DNA of 11,873 nt from Amoebophilaceae bacterium (GTDB taxonomy: Bacteria > Bacteroidota > Bacteroidia > Cytophagales > Amoebophilaceae): contig JALOLY010000031.1 in NCBI GenBank assembly GCA_025455725.1, positions 1 through 11,873 on the forward strand. Reading direction: 5' to 3'. The position numbers and the translations under genes are program-made. Each line of letters starts with the position of its first letter. Position 1 is the stretch's first letter. The notes beneath the pieces were generated by a model. That model was not told the origin of the DNA. It did no database searches and was given only the letters and a program-made list of their open reading frames with translations. Below, in pieces: positions 7,335 to 11,873 of this stretch.

Positions 7335-8228
7335 TTAGATTCCTTGATCTGTAACATACACTTGATTTTGTGCCGCACGCAGGGTATTGAGCAACAAAGC
7401 TGCAATGGTCATGGGCCCCACTCCACCAGGCACAGGCGTGATGTAACTACAGCGTGGCGCCACTCGTGCAAAATCTACGTCGCCTTGTAAGCGATATCCC
7501 AACTTTCGGGTTTGATCTGGCTCACGGGTGATGCCCACATCAATGACCACTGCTCCCTTTTTGACCATATCGGCAGTGATGAGCCGAGGCCTTCCCACAG
7601 CAGCCACAAGTATATCTGCCTGGCGGGTAAGTGCGCTCAAGTGTTGCGTATGGCTGTGGCAAAGTGTTACAGTGGCATTGCCGGGATAGCCGTCTCGGCT
7701 CATGAGGATACTCAAAGGGGCACCTACAGTGCGGCTTCTACCCACAATGACACAGTGCTTGCCGCTGGTCTCAAGCTGATAGCGTGCCAACAAAATGAGA
7801 ATGCCTAGCGGTGTAGCTGGTATATGTGCCGGTAAGCTTCGCGCCATACGGCCATAGTTCAATGCATGGAATCCGTCTACGTCTTTTTCGGGCTTCATGT
7901 GATGGATAACTCTTGGTACACTGATATGTGGGGGCAAGGGTAGTTGCACAATCAGTCCATCTATCATTGGATCATTATTGAGCTGCACCATCTGATGCAA
8001 CAAATCTGCTTCCTGGATAGTTGCGTGCCGGATGACGGTAGTCTTGAAGCCTACCGCCCGGCATGCTTTGAGTTTGGCATCGACGTAAGTATGGCTGGCC
8101 GGATCATGCCCAATGAGTATCACAGCCAGGTGGGGGACCTTACCGCTACTGACTTGGAGGCGATGTACTTGCTGAGAGAGCTCACACCGAATGGCGGCTG
8201 CTACCGCTTGGCCGTCGAGAAGAATCAC
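7335..8228 (-). CDS. folD: Bifunctional methylenetetrahydrofolate dehydrogenase/cyclohydrolase FolD
   Basis: FolD interconverts 5,10-methylene-THF, 5,10-methenyl-THF and 10-formyl-THF in the cytosol with NADP+, supplying one-carbon units for purines and formyl-Met-tRNA. The 297-residue product is of usual length. Y48 and K52 in TYVDAKLKAC are the catalytic pair, GLIVQLPLPPHI (91-102) and KDVDGFH (115-121, with the folate-binding Asp) line the active site, GRSRTVGAPL (163-172) is the nucleotide-binding loop, and TPVPGGVGPMT (264-274) is the C-terminal signature. The usual CTP.G motif reads ATPLG here (138-142), a tolerated change. The start is GTG: the MILLDG opening aligns with family N-termini, and no ATG occurs before the upstream in-frame TAA at 8250-8252. 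It lies 104 bases downstream of lepA on the same strand; cotranscription is possible but unproven. Confidence 0.96.
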   Translation of the reverse strand: MILLDGQAVAAAIRCELSQQVHRLQVSSGKVPHLAVILIGHDPASHTYVDAKLKACRAVGFKTTVIRHATIQEADLLHQMVQLNNDPMIDGLIVQLPLPPHISVPRVIHHMKPEKDVDGFHALNYGRMARSLPAHIPATPLGILILLARYQLETSGKHCVIVGRSRTVGAPLSILMSRDGYPGNATVTLCHSHTQHLSALTRQADILVAAVGRPRLITADMVKKGAVVIDVGITREPDQTRKLGYRLQGDVDFARVAPRCSYITPVPGGVGPMTIAALLLNTLRAAQNQVYVTDQGI

Positions 8229-8332
8229 TGATGTTGTGTTGTATTGATTTTATAGATACTGCGTAATACGCCCGTTCTGACGCAGACGTTCGCCTATGCC
8301 TAAGGTAGTCATCTACATCATGTATCCCCAGA

Positions 8333-10120
8333 CTAATCCAGCTTTAAAACGGTTAGAAACGCTTCTTGTGGTATCTCTATCGCCCCCACCTGCCGCATGC
8401 GCTTTTTGCCTTTTTTCTGTTTTTCTAGCAATTTTCTCTTTCTAGAGATGTCACCCCCGTAGCATTTTGCAATGACATTCTTGCGAAGTGCTTTTACTGT
8501 CTCTCGGGCAACGACCTTGGACCCAATGGCTGCCTGGATAGCAACCTCAAACATCTGACGCGGCAGAAGTTCTTTGAGCTTTTTGCAAAGCTTCTTTCCC
8601 CAATCATGCGCCTTCGTGCGGTGCACAATCACTGAAAGTGCATCTACCTTTTCACCGTTAAGCACAATATCCAGCTTCACCAAATGAGAAGGCACAAAGC
8701 CAGTGAGCTCATAGTCCAATGATGCGTAGCCTTTAGAGATACTCTTGAGCCTATCAAAGAAGTCAAACACGATCTCCGCTAACGGCAACGCAAACGAAAG
8801 TTCCACACGATCTGCCGTGAGGTACACTTGATTTTTAAGCGCACCTCTCTTGTCTATGCACAACTTGATGATGCTCCCAATAAATTCTGGTTTAGTAATA
8901 ATCTGAGCACTGACAAAGGGCTCTCGGATCTGATCAATTGTGCCGGGATCAGGCATTTCAGCAGGCGCATTCACCACTATGAGACGTTCTTTCCTGTCAA
9001 CCACATGGAACTGCACAGACGGGACCGTGGTAATGACCATCATGCCAAATTCCCTTTCTAATCGCTCCTGTACGATCTCCATATGCAACATGCCCAAAAA
9101 ACCACATCGAAACCCAAACCCCAGAGCAGCAGATGTCTCAGGGCTCCATACCAAAGCAGCATCGTTGAGCTGTAGTTTTTCCATCGATGTCCGAAGTTCT
9201 TCGTATTGGACCGTCTCCACGGGATAAATGCCTGCAAAAACCATGGGTTTGACGTCTGAAAAGCCCTTGACAGCTGTACTACAGGGGTTATGTACATGGG
9301 TAATGGTGTCTCCTACCTTAACCTCTCGGGCGTCTTTGATACCGGAGACGAGATAGCCCACATGGCCCGTGTTAAGCGATGGCTGAGGGATTTGGTGAAG
9401 TCCAAGGATACCCACTTCATCTACCTCATAGATTTTCCCCGTGCTCATAAACTTCACTTGGTCTCCCTTGCTTATCGCTCCATTGAGGATCTTAAAGTAG
9501 ACTTCTATGCCCCGGAAAGCGTTGTACACAGAATCAAAAATCATGGCTTGCAAAGGTGCATTGGGGTTACCACCGGGTGCAGGCATACGGGCTACAATAG
9601 CTTCTAAAATGGATGCAATACCTATTCCTTCCTTGGCGCTGGCAGCGATGATACTCCCCCGCTCACAACCCAACAAGTCTACTATCTGATCTTTGACTTC
9701 CTCGGGCATGGCGCCCGGTAGGTCTATCTTGTTGAGCACAGGAATAATTTCTAGTCCGTGGTCCAACGCTAGGTAAAGATTCGAGATGGTCTGCGCCTCA
9801 ATACCCTGTGCGGCATCTACTACGAGGAGAGCTCCCTCACATGCAGCAATGGCACGAGACACTTCGTACGAAAAGTCTACATGGCCCGGAGTATCGATCA
9901 AGTTGAGGATATACTCATGGCCTTCTAGCGTGTAGTGCATCTGGATGGCATGGCTCTTGATCGTAATGCCGCGCTCACGTTCCAGATCCATGTCATCTAA
10001 CAGCTGTGCCTGCTGATCTCTGCCAGATACAGTTTGCGTCACCTCAAGCAATCTATCGGCTAGCGTACTCTTGCCGTGATCGATGTGGGCGATAATGCAG
10101 AAGTTGCGGATATTTTTCAT
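8333..10120 (-). CDS. lepA: Elongation factor 4 (LepA)
   Basis: LepA/EF4 is a ribosome-dependent translational GTPase implicated in ribosome back-translocation and 30S assembly. Starting at the ATG at 10120, the product is 595 residues beginning MKNIRNFCIIAHIDHGKST, the standard family N-terminus. The frame also permits a GTG nine codons upstream at 10147, but that extension (MRICACLTA) is not family-like and I reject it. GTPase motifs: G1 AHIDHGKST (11-19), G2 ERERGITI (47-54), G3 DTPGHVDF (76-83), G4 NKID (130-133), G5 SAK (161-163). The LepA-specific C-terminal domain is complete, with VDALSVIVHR, YGGDISRKRKLLEKQKKGKKRM and the closing IPQEAFLTVLK. It is the first gene of the minus-strand block and divergent from rplS over 215 bases. 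Confidence 0.98.
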   Translation of the reverse strand: MKNIRNFCIIAHIDHGKSTLADRLLEVTQTVSGRDQQAQLLDDMDLERERGITIKSHAIQMHYTLEGHEYILNLIDTPGHVDFSYEVSRAIAACEGALLVVDAAQGIEAQTISNLYLALDHGLEIIPVLNKIDLPGAMPEEVKDQIVDLLGCERGSIIAASAKEGIGIASILEAIVARMPAPGGNPNAPLQAMIFDSVYNAFRGIEVYFKILNGAISKGDQVKFMSTGKIYEVDEVGILGLHQIPQPSLNTGHVGYLVSGIKDAREVKVGDTITHVHNPCSTAVKGFSDVKPMVFAGIYPVETVQYEELRTSMEKLQLNDAALVWSPETSAALGFGFRCGFLGMLHMEIVQERLEREFGMMVITTVPSVQFHVVDRKERLIVVNAPAEMPDPGTIDQIREPFVSAQIITKPEFIGSIIKLCIDKRGALKNQVYLTADRVELSFALPLAEIVFDFFDRLKSISKGYASLDYELTGFVPSHLVKLDIVLNGEKVDALSVIVHRTKAHDWGKKLCKKLKELLPRQMFEVAIQAAIGSKVVARETVKALRKNVIAKCYGGDISRKRKLLEKQKKGKKRMRQVGAIEIPQEAFLTVLKLD

Positions 10121-10230
10121 GGCGGTAAGGCAAGCGCAAATTCTCACAAATTAAGGATATTTTTCTCGGGTAACTAGCACCTGCCAGACTCCCATGGACC
10201 GCGCATACAGCCGCCCTAATTCAGACCGAT

Positions 10231-10256
10231 GCTCCTAGGCAAGAAACCCTGGGAGC
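10231..10256. other. Hairpin-forming inverted repeat in the lepA-rplS divergent region
   Basis: GCTCCTAGG (10231-10239) pairs with CCTGGGAGC (10248-10256), giving nine base pairs including one G-U (read on the plus strand) around an eight-base loop. It is about 80 bases before the rplS start and 110 before the lepA start. No uridine run follows, so it is not an obvious intrinsic terminator. It could be a leader structure, an operator or an mRNA 5' stabiliser. Further along, TATATTCG at 10302-10309 is a near match to the TAnnTTTG promoter box for rplS, which would place the hairpin upstream of the rplS transcript rather than in it. Confidence 0.3.
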
Positions 10257-10335
10257 ACGCCCCTGCAGAAAGTTTTTATGCCTTTTTGCCGTATATATCA
10301 CTATATTCGTCTTGTTTTAGAACATACGCCAGCAA

Positions 10336-10692
10336 ATGAACGAACTTATTAAAGTAGTTGAGGCCGAATCTAGTGTACGGAGACAGGCCTTACCCGATTT
10401 TAAAGCGGGAGACGACATCAACGTGCATGTAAAGATCAAAGAAGGCAGTAAAGAAAGAATCCAGCAATTCCAGGGCACGGTCATTCAGCGCAAAAACGCG
10501 AGTACCAACGGGGAGACCTTTACCGTCAGAAAGGTGTCAAGTGGAGTGGGGGTGGAGCGTATCTTCCCATTGCTTTCCCCCAACATCGACAAGATAGAAG
10601 TGGTACGACAGGGTGTAGTGAGAAGGGCACGCCTCTATTATCTGCGCGGCAAGCAAGGTAGAGCAGCCAAGGTGAAAGAAAAACGTACGTAG
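10336..10692 (+). CDS. rplS: 50S ribosomal protein L19
   Basis: L19 sits at the 30S-50S interface of the large subunit, contributing to intersubunit contacts. The 118-residue product is of usual size for the family. It contains an opening helix, then FKAGDDINVHVKIKEGSKER at about 22-41, FQGTVIQRKN (45-54), the TFTVRKVSSGVGVERIFPL signature (61-79) and SPNIDKIEVVRQGVVRRARLYYLRG (81-105), which together cover the whole SH3-like L19 fold, with a basic tail. The ATG is preceded by ACGCCAGCAA with no Shine-Dalgarno sequence, as is usual in Bacteroidota. A possible minus-7 box lies at 10302-10309. The gene stands apart from the rpsP-rimM-trmD-rplS operon seen in many bacteria: none of those genes is adjacent here. 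Confidence 0.98.
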   Translation: MNELIKVVEAESSVRRQALPDFKAGDDINVHVKIKEGSKERIQQFQGTVIQRKNASTNGETFTVRKVSSGVGVERIFPLLSPNIDKIEVVRQGVVRRARLYYLRGKQGRAAKVKEKRT

Positions 10693-10789
10693 TTTTTTCC
10701 AGAACCGCCTCATGCAATATGCCAAGCAATAGTTCCCTCGGGGACCACTGTTGCTTTGTAGGCTGCACTAAAGCATATGCCAAGGGCAC

Positions 10790-11587
10790 ATGTACCTACC
10801 TTTTTACAAATATCAAGGCACTGGTAATGATTTTATTATCATTGACGACAGGCAGGGTGTACTAGGTACCTACACTACCGAGTTGGTCCGACAACTGTGC
10901 AAACGCCGCTTGGGGATAGGAGCTGATGGGTTCATCGTGATCAGAACACATCCTGGATACGACTTTGAGATCATTTACCACAACGCAGACGGCAGCCAAA
11001 GCCTGTGTGGCAATGGCTGCCGGTGCGCGGTCCATCTGGCCCAACAGCTAGCAATCATTGGCCAAGAGGCGAATTTTCTAGCTGCCGACGGGCCTCATCG
11101 CGCTTATATCAGAGACGGTTTGGTTCACTTGATGTTAAAAGAGGTAACTGAAATAAAAAATTTTCAAAGTGGATACTTGCTCCATACTGGGTCTCCCCAC
11201 TACGTACAGCAGGTAACTAACTGGAAGGATGTAAACGTTCGTGATGAGGGTAGCAAGATCAGGAGCACTCCGCCCTTTCACAAGGAAGGCATCAACGTGA
11301 ACTTCGTCCAACTGGGAAAGAATAACCAGCTCTTCGTAAGAACTTACGAGCGAGGTGTAGAAGACGAAACGCTGTCCTGCGGGACAGGCGTAGCTGCTGC
11401 TGCACTCATAGCTGCCACCAAGGGCTATACAAGCCCCGTAGCCATTCGTACTAGAGGAGGCATGCTACAGGTAAGTTTTACACACAAGCAGCATCACCAC
11501 TTTCAAAATGTTTGCCTAATAGGACCGGCTAATATGGTCTTCCAGGGAGAGGTCAACAAACACCTGGTAGCGGGCCAGACTTCCTGA
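10790..11587 (+). CDS. dapF: Diaminopimelate epimerase
   Basis: DapF converts LL-diaminopimelate to the meso form, the direct precursor of lysine and of the peptidoglycan cross-link, without a cofactor, using two cysteines as acid and base. Both are present: C73 in NADGSQSLCGNGCRC (65-79) and C197 in ERGVEDETLSCGTG (187-200). The substrate-binding GTGNDFI (10-16) and GADGFI (44-49) blocks and the NADGS motif are intact. The 265-residue length is normal. The ATG start is supported by the family-like opening (YKYQGTGNDF) and by an AAGGG run 3 bases upstream, one of few Shine-Dalgarno-like sites here, though too close to be ideal. It lies 97 bases after rplS on the same strand. Together with ftsQAZ it suggests this organism still makes meso-DAP peptidoglycan. 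Confidence 0.97.
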   Translation: MYLPFYKYQGTGNDFIIIDDRQGVLGTYTTELVRQLCKRRLGIGADGFIVIRTHPGYDFEIIYHNADGSQSLCGNGCRCAVHLAQQLAIIGQEANFLAADGPHRAYIRDGLVHLMLKEVTEIKNFQSGYLLHTGSPHYVQQVTNWKDVNVRDEGSKIRSTPPFHKEGINVNFVQLGKNNQLFVRTYERGVEDETLSCGTGVAAAALIAATKGYTSPVAIRTRGGMLQVSFTHKQHHHFQNVCLIGPANMVFQGEVNKHLVAGQTS

Positions 11588-11640
11588 CGGAGGTTAATAA
11601 TAAGCAGTGATGCAACCGTTCGCCGGTGCGATAAATCAAA

Positions 11641-11664
11641 AAGCGAGTGTATATGTACTCGTTT
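11641..11664 (+). terminator. Possible weak terminator hairpin after dapF
   Basis: AAGCGAGT (11641-11648) pairs with ACTCGTTT (11657-11664), eight base pairs with one G-U, around an eight-base loop. It lies 54 bases past the dapF stop and about 70 before secA. The right arm ends in only three T residues and then CAAAA, so the uridine tract is poor. It may terminate dapF transcripts partially or serve as a secA leader structure. Confidence 0.3.
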
Positions 11665-11733
11665 CAAAATCCTCAGATCGCCGGTTTTCGTAACTTGCGA
11701 GACGGTACCCACAAGACATCAACCCCAACGCAT

Positions 11734-11873
11734 ATGCTCAAGCTATTCGCTAAAATATTTGGCACCAAATCAGAGAGAGATTTAAAAGCCCTGCAGCCTT
11801 ATGTTGAACGAATCAATGAAGTGTTTTACCAACTCAAGGACTTGAGCAACGACGACGAGCAGATGCAACTCTC
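11734..11873 (+). CDS. secA: Preprotein translocase ATPase SecA, N-terminal fragment
   Basis: The first 46 codons run off the right edge of the window. The sequence opens MLKLFAKIFGTKSERDLK (1-18), followed by PYVERINEVFYQLKDLSNDD at 22-41. This matches the SecA N-terminal helix pattern, an amphipathic membrane-associated start, then a K(F/I)FG.K.ERD turn and a helix ending LSNDE, especially as seen in Bacteroidota. SecA is the motor that drives unfolded preproteins through SecYEG. The Walker motifs lie beyond the window, so the call rests on N-terminal similarity only. The ATG is the natural start; no Shine-Dalgarno sequence is seen. It follows dapF by 146 bases, with a possible hairpin in between. 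Confidence 0.85.
   Translation, partial: MLKLFAKIFGTKSERDLKALQPYVERINEVFYQLKDLSNDDEQMQL

Noticed and set aside
8261..8271. GCGTAATACGC hyphenated palindrome upstream of folD
   Set aside because: Only four to five paired bases around a minimal centre; expected by chance at this length.
10121..10147. Nine-codon N-terminal extension of LepA from a GTG
   Set aside because: The ATG at 10120 gives the exact family N-terminus; the extension MRICACLTA has no counterpart in known LepA proteins.
10717..10784. ATATGCCAAG repeated at 10717-10726 and 10775-10784 in the rplS-dapF spacer
   Set aside because: A 10-base match in a short spacer with no further extension or symmetry; insufficient to claim a functional repeat.
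10526..10789. Minus-strand frames opposite the end of rplS
   Set aside because: Shadow frames of the L19 coding strand running into the spacer; no protein-like features.
11503..11712. 69-residue minus-strand frame opposite the end of dapF
   Set aside because: Overlaps the dapF C-terminus and a noncoding spacer and has no recognisable motif.

Overview
The window is ordinary chromosomal housekeeping sequence from a Bacteroidota bacterium. The FtsZ C-terminal peptide (VPAYLRKE, followed by a further conserved tail instead of ending the protein), the FtsQ ending in a GW..Y.RVNIEFDNQIVC block, the near absence of Shine-Dalgarno sequences and a TAnnTTTG-type promoter upstream of ftsQ all point to this phylum. 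The SecA N-terminus and the general protein style recall the Cytophagales/Amoebophilaceae side. However, the base composition looks more balanced than the AT-rich Amoebophilus and Cardinium genomes, so I do not name a genus.

Layout, left to right. The first 858 bases hold the N-terminal 286 residues of a sodium:solute symporter on the minus strand, running off the window. About 600 bases without a convincing gene follow. A plus-strand flavodoxin-fold NADPH-dependent FMN reductase (1459-1995) then runs convergently into a long minus-strand block. In transcription order that block is lepA, folD, a CitMHS/NhaD-like sodium:proton antiporter, ftsQ, ftsA and ftsZ. From a 215-base divergent region next to lepA, three plus-strand genes read out: rplS, dapF and the first 46 codons of secA.

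How the genes work together. ftsQ-ftsA-ftsZ is the distal end of the division/cell-wall cluster: FtsZ polymerises, FtsA anchors it to the membrane, and FtsQ links it to septal wall synthesis. DapF supplies meso-diaminopimelate, consistent with a peptidoglycan-bearing cell (and lysine synthesis). LepA and L19 serve translation, FolD serves one-carbon metabolism, and SecA serves export. The symporter and antiporter together suggest a sodium-coupled economy.

I found no phage, IS element, CRISPR array, tRNA or rRNA, and no sign of an undescribed multi-gene system. The points worth a second look are small: a perfect 14-bp palindrome overlapping the likely ftsQAZ promoter, an antiporter where murC would usually lie, an unexplained 600-base gap, a 9-bp-stem hairpin upstream of rplS, and GTG start codons on three genes.
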